From contig CM030932.1 in the NCBI GenBank assembly GCA_018136815.1, forward strand, positions 3,719,790-3,783,789: a DNA stretch of 64,000 nt. The letters are read 5' to 3'. The DNA comes from Isochrysis galbana. Lineage: Eukaryota > Haptophyta > Isochrysidales > Isochrysidaceae. Position numbers and translations under genes: made by a program. Of this stretch, positions 1 through 11,567 are shown piece by piece (the stretch's first letter is position 1; the number at the start of each line of letters is the position of its first letter). The notes under the pieces are model-generated. The model searched no databases. It saw only the letters and a program-made list of their open reading frames with translations, and was not told where the DNA came from.

Positions 1-158
1 TTTCACACCGCTTCCACGTCCAGGCTCTTCTTCTAAGGTACTCGCTACATAGGCTAGCCTCCGAATGGTTGAATTCACATTCACAGCTCACACAGCTCAC
101 AGCTTGCGCGCGGAGATAGATCCGATCCACACTGCGCCCCCACTTGAATGCCCCCCCC

Positions 159-310
159 CCCCCCCCCCCCCCCCCCCGCCCCTCGGTCTCTCTCTTCTCT
201 CACTCCCTCTCTCTCTCTCCCTCTCTCTTCTCTCTCTCTCTCCCTCTCTCTTCTCTCTCTCTCCCTCTCTCTCCCTCTCCCTCTCTCTTCTCTCTCTCTC
301 CCCTCCCGCG
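159..310 (+). repeat. Poly-C and (CT)n tract upstream of the first gene
   Basis: A run of about 28 C is followed by imperfect CTCTCTC/TTCTC repeats, ending about 140 bases before the ATG at 451. It is pyrimidine-rich on the sense strand of the downstream gene, like the tracts before several other genes here. Confidence 0.9.
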
Positions 311-450
311 GGGACGTCCCGGCGCGCGCGCGATCCAACTCTTTCACGTATTCCACGGAGCGCTTTATCGATTCTTACGGGCGTTTCTCTCTCTCAACTC
401 GGGGGCAACCTCCCGACCGAGGCGCAGTCTCTCTTCCGTCTCACTCCACG

Positions 451-1819
451 ATGGCGTCCTCCTCCTCCCCCCCCGAGCCCGACCCTTCCACCTTCCTGCC
501 GACCGTGGGCGGGTTCCCAAAGTCGGTCCATCTACGCGGCCGTGTCCCTCGCGCCTTTCGAGGCGCCCACATACATCGCCTCCTCTTCCTAGCCCCCTCG
601 GGAAGGAAATATTACATTGGAGACCCGGCGGTCCGACTCGCAGCTCCGGGAGATCTGCTTCCCTTCGACGTCGTCGACGAGGACGTGCCGATGGACACAA
701 CAGTGCCGACGAGCTGGCAGATTGGAGACAAGGTCACCACACGACTCAAGTCGGGAAGGATCTTGGAGATCCTCGCGCCAGAGGAGACGAGGCCAGGAGT
801 CGAGTTGGAGTTCACGCTGCCGCTCTCCGAGCTCGTCGCAGAGTTTGACGGTGCGGAGCTCAACGTTGAGGAAATTCCGCCGGCGGCGCCGGTGCCGCCG
901 CCCATGCCGCCGCCCATGCCGCCGCCGCCGCCCACGATTGTGATGCCGCCATACCCGCAGCTCGATTCGGACGCGATGGCGCGCGCCGTCGCCAGCGCGA
1001 TGGGCGCCGCCGCGCAGCTCGCGGCGGGGAGCAACGAGGCGGTACTGCGCGCGATCCGCGAGCTGGCGCAGAACGNNNNNNNNNNNNNNNNNNNNNNNNN
1101 NNNNNNNNNNNNNNNNNNNNNNNNNNNNNNNNNNNNNNNNNNNNNNNNNNNNNNNNNNNNNNNNNNNNNNNNNNNTCGCCGATGCGCGCGCCGAGGCGCG
1201 GCAGGTCGCCGCCCACGCCAGGGAGGCGGCGGAGAGAGCGGCCGAAGAGGCGCGGAAGGTGGCTGCCGAGGCGGCTGCTGAGGCGCAGCGCATCGCGGCC
1301 GAGGCGGCCGAGGCGGCGCAGCGAAACCACGAGCAGGCGATGCAGAACCACGTGGCAGCGATGCTCTCGCAGGAGCAGATGGAGACCCGTGTCGTCGCGC
1401 AGCAGAGGGAGGTGGCCGAGGCGCAGGCTACTCACGTGCTCGCCGAGACGCAGCGGATGCTCGATGAGCTGCTCGCCAAGATGCCCAAGCCGACCCCGCC
1501 GCCCCCGCCGCCCCCGCCGCCGTCTCTGCCTCCAAAGCCCTGCGTCACCGACCGCGGCGTCCAGTGCGGCGGCTGGGATCGAGGGCTGCAGGCTGGCGGC
1601 GTCGACGAGACGACGCAGTACGACCCGCTCCTCGAGGATGTTGCCTGCCAAACTGAGGCACCGCCGCCTGCCAAGCCGCTCGTCGTGCCGCTCGCGACGT
1701 CGATCGGCATGACCGCCTTTAGCGCCGAGGTGCCGCGCAAGCCCGCTGATATCTACTGGTACCATCAGGTGCACCCCGCTCCGCCAGGCACTAAGCAGGG
1801 CCGCTACGTGCGGCAATGA
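451..1819 (+). CDS. Unrecognised Pro/Ala-rich protein, interrupted by an assembly gap
   Basis: ATG at 451 follows a long C/CT tract and opens a frame that runs into the N block at 1076. A second frame resumes after 1175 and stops at 1819; the two are out of phase only because the 100-N gap has arbitrary length. The N-terminal half is globular-looking, with blocks such as GRKYYIGDPAVRL and WQIGDKVTTRLKSGRI. It is followed by a proline/methionine linker (PPPMPPPMPPPPP) and an Ala-rich stretch. After the gap there is an Ala/Glu/Gln-rich, probably coiled-coil segment, a poly-proline run, and a tail ending in GRYVRQ. No domain is recognised. The steady codon usage, lack of stops and two flanking halves with the same composition support one real gene; its function is unknown. 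Confidence 0.65.
1076..1175. other. Assembly gap of 100 N
   Basis: Exactly 100 N, a placeholder of unknown true length. It lies inside the first coding region and explains its apparent change of frame. Confidence 0.98.
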
Positions 1820-2116
1820 GTGCTCCGGGTGAGCGGCATGCACGCACACTTCTCCGGGTGTTCTGCGGGACGGTCGGCAACACGCCGGCGACCCTTCACT
1901 CGCGCACGGGCGGGGGAGTGTGCGTGATGCGCGCGTTCGCCTGAGGCGCCGGCCTGTTGCAGGTCGCATTCGCACCCGTCGCTCCGGGCTATCGCGCTCT
2001 AGCAATTAGCAATTAGCGCCCCTTGGGACTAATTACTGTGCTCCTTGCCGTGCAGCTGGCTATGCTTGCTTGTGGACTTTCAGTGACCGGCGTTGTGGTA
2101 TATCGTGTAGTAAAAA

Positions 2117-2400
2117 AAACAAAAAAAACATCTGAAGATTCAGGCTATTACCGCTAGCTATAAAGGACCACGCACTCACAATACCAACTCACGCCATCGC
2201 CGCTATACCCCAGAGCACACTCACTCCCTTTACACTACCCCCTTCATTCCTTTGTCTTTGGTATGGGGGGGGGGCGTGCACTACGACGGGCCAAGCGCAA
2301 GGGGCGGGCTGGGACAGACCTGTTGTCTGTTGTTGGGTGTTCCTGTGGAAGACAAACGTAAAACGCCTTCTGAACTATCTTATAGTGTCCCCGGCGGGTC
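2117..2400 (+). repeat. Dispersed retroelement 5' module, copy 1
   Basis: An A-rich run is followed by TCTGAAGAT, then an AC/CT-rich stretch with CCCCTTCATTCC, a G run and a GTGCACTAC block. The same order is seen at 6611-6900 and, inverted, at 8100-8322, 49890-50205 and 54226-54565. The last of these lies directly before a retroelement ORF1, so the module is read as its 5' leader or promoter. The gene-free interval 1820-2116 before it shows nothing recognisable. Confidence 0.6.
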
Positions 2401-2499
2401 TCGGCCCCCGCCCTTCGGCTTTTCAATTTTCATCGTCCGCTGCCGCACTTTCGCGGTGTCTGCCTGCCTGCCGCGCGGGGTGTCTTCCCGTTGATATAT

Positions 2500-3165
2500 C
2501 GTAAATGGGCGGTGATCTCACCTATTCTCGGGCCAGATCGTGCCGTCGAAACGCGCGGTGGTTGCGGCTGCTGAGAAGACCTTTTCTCGTCGTTCTCTTC
2601 GTTCTCCTTCTCCTACGGGCGTGTGCTCCATGCGCGCGCCATGGCCCCCTTCTGGGGGGCCCCTCGGGGGCCCCCAGAGGGCAAGCCAGGGCAGCTCGGG
2701 GGGCAGTGGAGGTTGGGGTAGTGCCCCTGGCCTCTCCTGCCTCTCCCTCGCTCGCCTCGCTGGCCATGGGTGCCCTCTTGGCGGCCTTGGTGGTCTGTGG
2801 CTCAGTGCCAGTGGTGAGGGAGGGGTCAGTACGAGCGAGGGCCAGTGCAGGCGAGTGCGTGCGGCGTGCGGCGCGCGCTCGGCGAGGGTCTGAGCCAGAG
2901 TTATGTCAGCTCAGCCCCTGCCAGCAGACAGGGGCTGAGGTTGGTTGTGCAGGCCCACCCAGGGGCCAGGGGGTGTCTGCGATCTGCGATGGAGATGGAG
3001 AGAGGGGGGCGCGAGGCCCCCATTGGCCTCCTACTTATAAAAGTAGTTGGCCTAGAAACACGGTGAAAATCACTGTTTTTGACTTCCGTAGAAACACATT
3101 GTTCCTTTGTTTCACACCTAGGGCGAACAAATGCAGCCCAACCCTTACTATTACTATTAGTTAAA
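2500..3165 (+). repeat. Dispersed non-coding repeat, family A, copy 1
   Basis: It shares a block around 2640-2850 (GCAAGCCAGGGCAGCTCGGG, CCTCTCCTGCCTCTCCCTCG) with inverted copies at 7560-7900 and 37690-38215. Its right end (3127-3163) is the reverse complement of AACTAATAGTAAGGGTTGGG, which recurs at 42690-42760 and 47528-47600. The frames across it are low-complexity Pro/Arg/Gly strings with no domain, so it is treated as non-coding mobile-element debris. Confidence 0.6.
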
Positions 3166-3462
3166 TATAAAATAAAAATCCCTGTTTGACCACCCTAAAA
3201 GTAATTATACGGGTGCTTTGGTTTTGGTTTGTGCCGTGTTTTTCAGCCTGGTCTAGGCGTGCAGGTTTGTATGTCGTGCAGGTTTGTATGTCGTGGCTTG
3301 GCGGGTTGTACCGGGCTAGTGGCAGCAGCGGTATCAACTCTCATCATCAATCAAAGGAGCCGTTTACTAGAAAACCCACCCCCAACCACCTCAGAAAAAA
3401 AAAGGGGGAGGCGGGTCGAATCTTCGTTGATCCTGGTGTGGGCCGCGGCGGCCGCCGCCTCG

Positions 3463-5472
3463 ATGACCCGCGCCTCGCCACTGCGCTTCCCACGCTCTCC
3501 CTGGCCTCGCCTCGCCATCCTAGCGCTGGTGGCGACAGCGGAGGGTGGTGCCTTGCACCGCTCACCCGTGCGCATGGTCGCCAGCGCGCCAACGCGCCTC
3601 GCGCCTGCCCGAAGCCTCAACCTGCCTGCGCGAAGTGTGCTGCCACTCCGTATTGGCGGAGAGTGGTGCGCTCTCCCTCTCTCGCTCGCTCACTGCCTCC
3701 CTCTCGCTCTCCTGCTCGCTGGCACTCGTCGGACACTCAAATTCACGCCGCCCGTGCCACGCGTGCTTGTAGGTACGACGCCTCCCAATGGGCGGCGACC
3801 CATCCTGGCGGTGCATGGCTGCTAGAATACGCAATGGGGCGTGACGTGACTGCTCTCTTCTATGCGGCGCACCTTCGCCACCATTCGCTGGCCACCGCCT
3901 CCCTCGCCAAACTACCCAAGCTCCAACTTGAGCAGGTAGAGGCCGAGGGCGGCCGGCCGCTTCAGGGGGAGTATGTGTTTTCGTTTGACTCTGAGAGGCC
4001 TCCCGCTGCGCCACCGCTGCCGCCAATCGAGTCGGAACTGCGTGCTGAGCTCAGGGACATGCTGCGCCGAGAATTCGCCGACCGCGGTGCCGCCAAGGCT
4101 ACCCCCGGCCACTGGGCGCGCACGCTTATTGCGGCTGTCGGCACGCTAGCATGCTGGGCCGGCTGGCTTGGGGGCTCCATTAGCGCGACGGCAGTGCTGC
4201 CATTGGTACATTGGGTTCTCATCGCACACACTGTTCACGAGGCAACGCACGGTGCGGCCCCGCCCGCCCATCGTGCCGCCATCGCCGCGCGCTCTGTGGT
4301 TGCTCATCCTCCTGGCCACGCCCGCAGGAAATCTATCCAACGACCCTCGGATCAACTACTGGCTCCAATTCACCTCGCACCCAATTTGCTTCAACGTCTT
4401 CGTCTGGATCCCGCAGCACCTGCTCTCGCATCACCAATACACCAACGACTACATGCACGACGCCGATTGCCATCACTTTGCTCCCGCGCTGCTCTCAAGT
4501 CAACAGCCGCGTATCTCCGACAAGGTGGGCTTCAATGAGGGCTGGACCTTTGTGTGGAAGGCCTTCCTCACAACGCTTGGAACATCCATCCTACAGGTAT
4601 GTGTCTTTCGGCGCCCCCACCGCCTTGCCTGGTGGCCCCCGAAAGCGTGCTCCTGCGGCGGTTGCTCGTAGTCCGGCGGTGCGCTCTCACCTCGTTCGCA
4701 CGCCCCCAACATTCCAAGCCGATGCGCACTCTCATGGAGACGCCGACGCCCAATTACGACGTCAACGTCACGCCGGTGCCGGCCGCCGTCTCTAAAAGGC
4801 AGCTACTCCTCTCGGTCCTACCCTCCTTCTTCGTGCTGCTTTACCCACTGGTGGGAGGCGCCACGGGCGCCTTCAGCGCGCCGCAGGCTGCCTTCTTATT
4901 TGCTTGGCCATGGATCGGCATGTCGCTCATTTTCACGTGCATGACACAGGCGAGGGCTCAGCTGCTCGATGCGCAATCCTAGCCAATTTCGCCTCGGGCC
5001 TGTCCTCCGCCGTGCTCCTCCCAGCCGGCCTCGCCATACGTGGTCACCCCCAACACCTATGCACGTTTGTATCTCACAGGTCTCGCACGTACAGGCCGAC
5101 ACCCAGCCCGACGCACCCGGAGGCGGCGACTCGGCTGGCTGCTGGACCGCAAGGCAGATTGCTGCATCTCTCGATTACAGTGTTTACGCAGGACCGAAGG
5201 GGCGTGCTTCGCCGCTCGAGACATCGGTCGTCACCGCGTTGACGGCGGGCCTCAACATGCAGAGCCTGCACCACGCGATGCCCAGCGTCTCGTGCGCGCA
5301 CTTTCCCCGCCTCTACGGCGAATACGCGCAGATTTGCAAGCGGCACGGGGTGCGTCTACGTCAATCGGACAACTTTGCGAGCGCCGTGATCGAAATGCTC
5401 GATTACATCTTTGCCAATAATGCGCCACGGGGGGCCGCAGACGAAAGGGAAACAGTTGGTCTTGAGCCTTAA
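3463..5472 (+). CDS. Cytochrome b5-fusion front-end fatty-acid desaturase
   Basis: Five exons, all with intact phase: 3463-3665, 3773-4251, 4328-4596, 4719-4949 and 5080-5472 (524 aa). The N-terminus is hydrophobic (LAILALVATA) and resembles a signal or transit peptide. A cytochrome b5-like segment follows, with HPGG and a second candidate haem His in FYAAHLRHH; the usual residues before HPGG are short. The three desaturase histidine boxes are HEATH (split by intron 2), HLLSHHQYTND and QSLHH, with MTQVSHVQ before the last and hydrophobic segments between. The QxxHH third box and the b5 fusion define front-end (delta-4/5/6/8-type) desaturases, which insert a double bond between an existing one and the carboxyl end of polyunsaturated acyl chains in ER or plastid membranes. 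Regiochemistry cannot be read from the sequence. Intron 4 uses a GC donor. Confidence 0.9.
4950..5079 (+). other. GC-AG intron in the desaturase gene
   Basis: The exon ends ...ATGACACAG and the intron starts GCGAGG. The acceptor is CTCACAG at 5079. Splicing here joins MTQ to VSHVQ and restores the conserved MTQVSHVQ block. No GT donor fits both phase and homology. Confidence 0.75.
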
Positions 5473-6610
5473 GACAACAGTTCCGCATGGTCGCTATGGC
5501 GCAAATGCCGAAGCTACAGATGTTGGCCCTTGGCTGCTTGACTTGCAAAGGTCTACACCTTACCAACCTTGGAATGAAAACGTGTGGGAGCTATGCCGCC
5601 TTGGGATTGAATCATTAAGCCTTGCCATCACTTGAGCGAGGAGACCAACCATGCTCTAGAATGCCCGCATAGCAACTAAGTTTATACTTAGTTCAAAACT
5701 ATTGTTATACTACCTCCGTTCCATTACTGAACCGCATCGCCAAAATAGGGGCAATGAAGTGCTTACAGAAAAGAAATTCATGTTGAGAAGGGGAATAGCG
5801 GGTACACTGGGGCAAAAGACTACCAAAAAATTCGGCACTAAGAGCCATCAAGGGCTGCCGAATATTACGCGTTTTTGTTTCTTGACAAATGAGGATTTTG
5901 GCGCCCCCCAGACGGCCGATCGCCTTGCCAGGAAAACTCTCGCCGCTCCGCCGCTCTCGCCGAGAACCGGGCGGCGTGCGGCATGGCGCGCCTGAAGGTG
6001 GTCGAGCCTCCGCAGCATGGGAGGCGCACGGGTGGCGACTTTGTGAGGCGCTGCCGTGCTGCCTCTCCCAAGGAGCCTCCTGAGCCGCCCAGCACGCCCG
6101 AGGAGGATGGCGCCCAACCATCCCAAAAAAAACTGCCCAATATTCTCGCCGCGCGCGCGACCTCGCACCCTTACTGTGCAGCCACGTCCGCTCCTCTCCC
6201 CCCCCTCCACCTGCCTTGCGGCCCGTCCCTCGTGCGCTACCTAGGGGCTGGGTGTGTGGGATTTCCTGCAGCAGACGGCGTGTTCCGATCCCCGATAGGT
6301 TGTCCTCCTCTTCCTCCTGCGCCATCGGGCTATCGGTTATTATTATATTGTATCGTGTGTCAGTGAGGTAGACGGTTGGTTCACGGTGCGGCCGAGGACG
6401 AGGGTCTGGTAGGCAGGAGGGCCGCGGGTTGGGTTTGTGCGCTGTTATGCGAGTCTCTCCGCTATGCGGAGCGCTTGCGCTACCGCGGATAGGTTTGTGC
6501 CCAGCGATAGTGTGTCTTTGTCGTTGATTGTGAAAACGGGGGCGCATAGTTCACGCGGGGACTTGAGTTTAGGTTTCCTCCCTTGGGAGGCCTTGTTTGT
6601 GCGTGCGGTC
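5473..6610. other. Intergenic stretch with short retroelement-derived blocks
   Basis: Only short, biased frames are seen. AACTAAGTTTATACTTAG near 5677 matches the end motif of families A and B. The segment 6430-6605 is homologous to 43745-43925. In both copies the minus strand contains a frame with TNLS..AQA...AERLA, which looks like decayed retroelement coding sequence. No gene is called. Confidence 0.5.
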
Positions 6611-6900
6611 GAAAAAAAAATATTCTTGAAGATGCCTACTACTTTGCTATCCCCCGCCCCGCGCCTTGGGGGCTGCCCCTAACATCGCCCTTGCCCCACC
6701 CTCTCTCCCCTTTCGCACCCCCCCTCGGTCCTTTTTGTTCGGTTTCGGGGGGTCGACCCATGTGCACTACTTTGGGTCTGGCGTCAGGGGAGGGGGGGGG
6801 CGGGCCTTTCGGCTCGCCGTTGCTGTGAGGCGCTTTGGGTTGCGACTCTTTGTGGGGGCCCAGCCTTGCGGCTTTCCCCTATGGGTGGGTCTTTAGGGAG
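6611..6900 (+). repeat. Dispersed retroelement 5' module, copy 2
   Basis: It begins with an A run and ATATTCTTGAAGATGCC and contains CGGTTTCGGGGGGTCGACC and ATGTGCACTACTTTGGG. It aligns with the reverse complement of 49890-50205 over most of its length, so at least these two share a common ancestor. Confidence 0.6.
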
Positions 6901-7038
6901 TCTCTCCTCCCTTTTAGCCAGGGCGCTATCCCTGGTCGCTCGCATGTTCCTTGTTTTCTTGTACGAGGATGTGTTCGATCTCCAGTTTCTGCGTTGCTAT
7001 CTTTAGGGTATGGCTTGGTGCTAGTGTGTCGTTGTCTA

Positions 7039-7470
7039 TTACGTCGATACGTCGAATAGAGGGCGGAAGTCGTTGGTGTCTATTCGTTTTTTTGGTTGTC
7101 GGCCCATGTCTGCTTGGGCTCTTCTGGCCGCGTCAGTGGAGTTGCCGAAATGCGCTGCCTTCACTAGGGCGGTGTATCTCGTCAGTATTCTTTTTTTGAT
7201 TTGTTTGCTATCAAATGTTATGTTGTCGAAGTGTACTCTGTAAAAGTCTGTTAGAATGTATCTCCATGCTAGGATGTATAGTATTTCTCTAGAGTGTGGC
7301 GAGTGCGTGTTGGGGAGTATGAATAGTCTATCTACTGCTTGGTCGGTGGAAGTCGAAACGTGTTGAGTTGGATGGTATTCTGTCAGTTCGTGTATCATGT
7401 CGAATATGTCGTCCAGCGCCGGGCATGTCCCAAGGTGCGCAGATGATTCGTGTGATTGTTTCTCGGATTC
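7039..7470 (-). pseudogene. LINE-type reverse-transcriptase ORF2, C-terminal relic
   Basis: The minus-strand frame stops at 7039 and reads upstream through ILAWRYILTDFYRVHFDN and FDSKQIKKRILTRYTALVK. Further upstream in the same frame, past the first ATG at 7398, are HESSAHLGTCPALDDIFD and then a stop near 7470. The His/Cys pattern (HExSxAHLxxCP) followed by a WR(x)n Tyr/Phe/Asp helix is typical of the region after the reverse transcriptase and thumb in non-LTR retrotransposons. No RT catalytic motif is present, so this is a 5'-truncated or decayed fragment. The family assignment rests on pattern recognition only. Confidence 0.55.
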
Positions 7471-7559
7471 GGATTAGAGCGGGGAGAGACGAGGGGAAAT
7501 CTTCCCCCGGTCCCACGATAAAAAATTTGGGCCTCCGGATCAACGAGTTTTTTTTACCC

Positions 7560-8322
7560 CAGCCTCCCCCACCTCTACCGGAACTGGCCCCCCATCGTAC
7601 TGACCCCCCCCTTCATTCACCACCGAGCCACAGACCACCCGAGCCGCCAGGAGGGCACCCAGGGCCAGCGAGGCCAGCGAGGGAGAGGCAGGAGAGGCCA
7701 GGGGCTCAGCCCCAGCCTCCACTGCCCCCCGAGCTGGCCCAGCTGGCCCTTTGGCCCTCTTGGGGGACCCGAGGGTCCCCTCAGAGGGCAGAGGGGAGAG
7801 GGGGGAGGGGGGTCATGGCGCGCGCAGGCATCGCACGCCCGTAAGAGAACGAAGAGAACTACGAGAAAAGAACGACAAAAAAACGACACGATCTGACCCA
7901 AGAAAAGGTAAAACTCTCGCCTGTTTACGATATGTTTACAGGCCGACACCCCGCGCGACATACGAATGCCGCGAAAGCGAAAGCGCGGCGTTGTTTGAAA
8001 AGGACGCGAGAAGAGGGGGCCGAGACCTCCCAGGGGCACGAAGTGTCACATGCAACAGGCGGCGTTTATCTTTGTTTTGCCACAGGAACACCACACCAGC
8101 AGGTCTGCCCTAGCCCACCCCCTGCACTTGGCCCGTTGTAGTGCCCCCCCCCCCCCCCCCCCGATACCAAAGACCAAAGACAAAGGAATGAAGGGGGTGG
8201 TGTAAGCTGTAAGGGAGTGAGTATACTGTATACTGGGGTATAGGCGATGTCGTGAGTGAGTACCGTGAGTACGTGGTCCGCTATAGCTAGCGTGAGTAGC
8301 CCGAATCTTCAGATATTTTATT
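7560..8322 (-). repeat. Inverted copy of the 2.1-3.2 kb repeat (family A plus 5' module)
   Basis: Read on the minus strand, 8322 down to 8100 repeats the TCTGAAGATTC module. Then 8090 down to 7560 repeats the interior of the 2.1-3.1 kb copy, including the GTGCCATGGC-like centre and the CCAGGCCCTGG-like blocks. The two copies face each other across about 4.4 kb. The plus-strand frames here are Pro/Arg-rich shadows. Confidence 0.6.
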
Positions 8323-8379
8323 ATTAGTCAATGCCTTGTGCATTGTTTTGATTCGACGTTCCCACATCCCACATGGGGG

Positions 8380-8785
8380 CTATGTCTGAGATTGAGATGG
8401 TGCCGGGTGCCGGGCCAGCCTCTCGCCTCTCGTGCCGGAGAAAGAAGGCGGTACCGCGGCCGTGTAGGGTCCAGGCCCGGAGGCCTTCCCTAGTGGATCG
8501 TCCCTCTGGTGTGTTGTGGCTGGTATGGCTGTGGGAGGTGGTGTGGGTGTGCTGCATGCTGCATGCTGGCTGTGTTCGCTGTGACGCTGTGACTGTGAGC
8601 TGTGATGCGTGATGCGCGGGCGTGGCGCGCTGGCTCCTGCGCCCACCTGGTCAGGCGGGTCGTCTTGGCGCGGTCGCTTCGGCGACAAGGGCGTGTCCAT
8701 GAGTGCATCGTCCATCGCGGCGAGGGCGGCGGCAGCGAGCGGGGGAGGCGGCGCGCGCTCCATGACCCTATCGTTTTAACGATAG
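8380..8785 (-). pseudogene. Retroelement ORF1 5' fragment with leader hairpin
   Basis: The frame starts at 8763 (MERAPPPPLAAAALAAMDD) and ends at 8380; it is Pro/Ala/Ser-rich. The same start (MERAP or MERxP) is seen at 25626 (+), 48270 (-), 54225 (-) and, weakly, 61792 (-). Four bases before the ATG is a hairpin with 8-base arms (8768-8785). The element is followed without a gap by the A-rich start of another element at about 8322, a tail-to-head arrangement. It is a truncated, probably inactive copy. Confidence 0.55.
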
Positions 8786-8862
8786 TTGGAGTACTCTAGG
8801 AGTAAAGTACTCGAGTAGACTTCTCCAGTAAAGTAGAGGAAGGGAAAAAGCGAGGGGGAGCG

Positions 8863-9594
8863 ATGCCGTCGGTGCCCACGTACTGCCTTGCCACCTCTGC
8901 GATTGCGGCGGGTGCTGTGCTCGCGACGACGCAGCTGCACGACACGCGCGTGCCCAAGTCATGCGTTGCCTCGTCGCTCGCTGGTGCGCATGCCCGAGAG
9001 GGAGTGAGGGAGGGAGAAGGTAGAAAGGAAAAGGGAGGGGGAGGGAGGGGGAGGGGGAGAGGGAGGAGGGAGAGGATGAGAGAGAGGACGAGGGAGATGA
9101 AGGCGAAAGGAGACACGGTGACATCGTGGGAAGAAGCGAGAACAGGGATGGGGGGAAGAAAAGAGGCGGGAGACGGGGAGGGAGCAGCAGAGGGAGAGGG
9201 AGAGGCTGAAGAACCGGAAGATTGGAAGTGGGGGTGGGGCATGAGAGGGAGGGTGGGAGGGAAAAATACAATCATTAAGGGAAAGCTCCACCCACTGCTG
9301 GCACGATACTGGAATCGAATCATGGCGAGCACCGCCACATCAACTCACGCCATCTTCAATCACTGGGTGTTCGCAGGCACCACTGCACTTACAGTCGCCC
9401 TCACGCACCATAGCTCCTCCAGCACATCGCCGCCGTGGTACTGCGTGATTGGCGGAGTGGGTGGGCTGGCCGCCATTTGCTACGCGCTAACCTCGCACGC
9501 GGAAATCTCGGCTATCCCAACCAAGTGTAAGATAGCCACTGCGACGGGTGTTGCGCTGATGGTCGTTGGCACTATCATTGCGGCCCGCAAGTAG
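8863..9594 (+). CDS. Small multi-pass membrane protein, probably two exons
   Basis: An uninterrupted frame spans 8863-9594, but its middle (9000-9270) is a monotonous GGGAGA purine tract. A GTGCGC donor at 8981, the commonest donor type in this window, and a TTCGCAG acceptor at 9376 join in phase. The spliced product has 111 aa with hydrophobic segments SAIAAGAVLATT, TTALTVALTHH, VIGGVGGLAAICYAL and ATGVALMVVGTIIAA, suggesting four membrane helices. Without splicing, the alternative is a 243-aa protein with a Gly/Arg/Glu linker. No family is recognised. The regular helix spacing supports a real gene; the splice model is inference. Confidence 0.5.
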   Translation: MPSVPTYCLATSAIAAGAVLATTQLHDTRVPKSCVASSLAGAHAREGVREGEGRKEKGGGGRGRGRGRRERMRERTREMKAKGDTVTSWEEARTGMGGRKEAGDGEGAAEGEGEAEEPEDWKWGWGMRGRVGGKNTIIKGKLHPLLARYWNRIMASTATSTHAIFNHWVFAGTTALTVALTHHSSSSTSPPWYCVIGGVGGLAAICYALTSHAEISAIPTKCKIATATGVALMVVGTIIAARK

Positions 9595-10680
9595 ACGGCA
9601 TTTCGGCAACCCTTCTTTTCTGGCCGGTGTGGGATCGGCCTCTTCAACGTTTCGACAGGCTGCACTGAAGAGGCTGAAGCCACGTCGCCGCCCATCGCCG
9701 CGGGGGGACAAGGACGCGCGCCTGCACGTGGGTTGGATGGGAGGCTGTGACCTCGTCGCCTTGACCTTTGGTTGAGAGAGCTCAACTGGTGAGTGCAAGC
9801 ATGCGGCTGCCAGCCGTCGATATGATTGTTGTAGAATACCACGGCGATGTAGAAGCTTCTTCCATAGATTGGCGCGATGGTCTGATACAGCGCTCTCTTC
9901 TGCGCCTTATGCCTTGTGTGAATGATAATGTCGTCATCGTTGTCGTCATACTTCTTGTGCTGTATCTCATGTTCACGGCGTGTCCCGTGACCAGTGAGCC
10001 CTGCAGACACCGCGCTCGCCTGTATCATCCTATCCTTCAGATGATCGACAGCCAGCAACCAACCGGCCGGAAAAAATGATCTCAATTTTGCGCTGCTTGC
10101 GGGGTTAGAGTGAGAGTGGGTAGCAACAAAATAGAAAATAGTAGCAAGTCTTAGCCTTCGACGAATTGGGCAGACCCATTGGGTCCGAGGGCAATGAGGA
10201 GGGAGGCAAGCCGGCGGCAGGCGCGGCGGAGGAGACGACTTCGGAGACGCTGACGGGCTGAAGCCCGTCAGCAGCGGAAGGCGGGCTTGGGCGAGGGCGA
10301 GGACGGCGGCGGGAGCGACATCGAACCAGCGGCGAGAGGCGAGGGCGAGCGAGGGGAAGGCTGTGAAGGCACCCCAAGAGCGCTCCCAAGCCCCAAGGAC
10401 CAAGGAGAAAGGAGAAGGAGAAGGAGAGAGGGGCTCTGTGCTCTGTGGCGGCAGCTGCAGCTGCCAGCGAGCCGCCTCCTTCCTTTCCAACTGTGAGCAT
10501 ACGTCGGTCTCGTCTCTCACCCCGCGCGTCCCTCGCGGTCCTCTTCCACCTCTCCTTGAGCCGACGGGGGCTGGAGGCTGGAGAGTACAAGTGTGCCTCC
10601 CCTCCCAGCGAGTAGTAGAAGCAGAGAGGCTGAAGCAGAGAGGCTGCCGAGGGTTTTACTAAAGTACACCTGCGTCTCAC
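9595..10680. other. Intergenic region without a supported gene
   Basis: Frames on both strands are short or compositionally biased (Arg/Pro/Ser) and show no recognisable domain or consistent splice model. A TGACGGGCTGAAGCCCGTCA perfect inverted repeat lies at about 10250-10270. Confidence 0.5.
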
Positions 10681-10689
10681 GGGGAGGGC

Positions 10690-11518
10690 CCAGAGGCTTC
10701 CCTCCCCCCTCTCCCCCCCTCTCTCTCTCTCTCTCCTTTTTTTTTACTTTTCAAAGGTTCCTTACCCTCTCTCTCTCTCTCTCCCCCCCCCCCCCCCCCT
10801 CTCTCCCTTATTGTACCCTCTCTCTCTCTCTCTCTCCCCCTCTCCCTCCCTCTCTCTCCCTTACCCTCTCTCCCTCCCTCTCTCTCTCTCTCTCTCCCCC
10901 CCCCCCCGCCACCCTCTCCCTCTCCCCCTCTCTCTCTTCCCCTCCCCCTTCTCCCTCTCTCCCCCTCTCTTCCTCCTCTCTCTCTTTCCAAGGGACCCTT
11001 CCCCCCCCCCACCCCCTCCTCCATCTTTAAATAGAGTGCACGCGGATACTAACATATCCTTCTTCGTTTTCCCGCCCTCCGCCCCCCCCCCCTCCCCCCT
11101 TTCGACTCCCCCCCCCCCCTTTACCCCTCCCCCCCCGCGCGCCGCCCCCTTTCGCCTCCCCCCCCTTCCTCCCCTCCTACTTCTCTCTCACCTTCCCCCA
11201 CTCTCTTCTCTCTCACGGTGGCCATTCTTCTCTCTCCTCGCCTCTCTCCTCTCGGCCTCTTCTCTCCGCGTCGCGCGACCAGCCACAGCTCTCTCCTCCT
11301 CTTCTGCTCCCCCCTCCGCACCCCGTTTTCAAACGCCGCGTTCTCTTCTCTCATAGAAGGCCTCTTCTTCACCCCTCCTTGGCTTCCCCCCCCCCCCCGG
11401 CGGCGCCACTCGGCTGGTGCCACCAAGAGGAGAGAGAGAGAGAGGGAGGGAGAGAGGGGGAGGGAGAGAGGGGGAGGGAAGGAGGGAGAGGGAGAGAAGA
11501 GAAAGAGGGAAGAGAGAT

Positions 11519-11567
<49 letters not shown>

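Noticed and set aside
2505-3164. 219-residue plus-strand frame
   Set aside because: Lies in repeat family A; the other two copies do not keep the frame.
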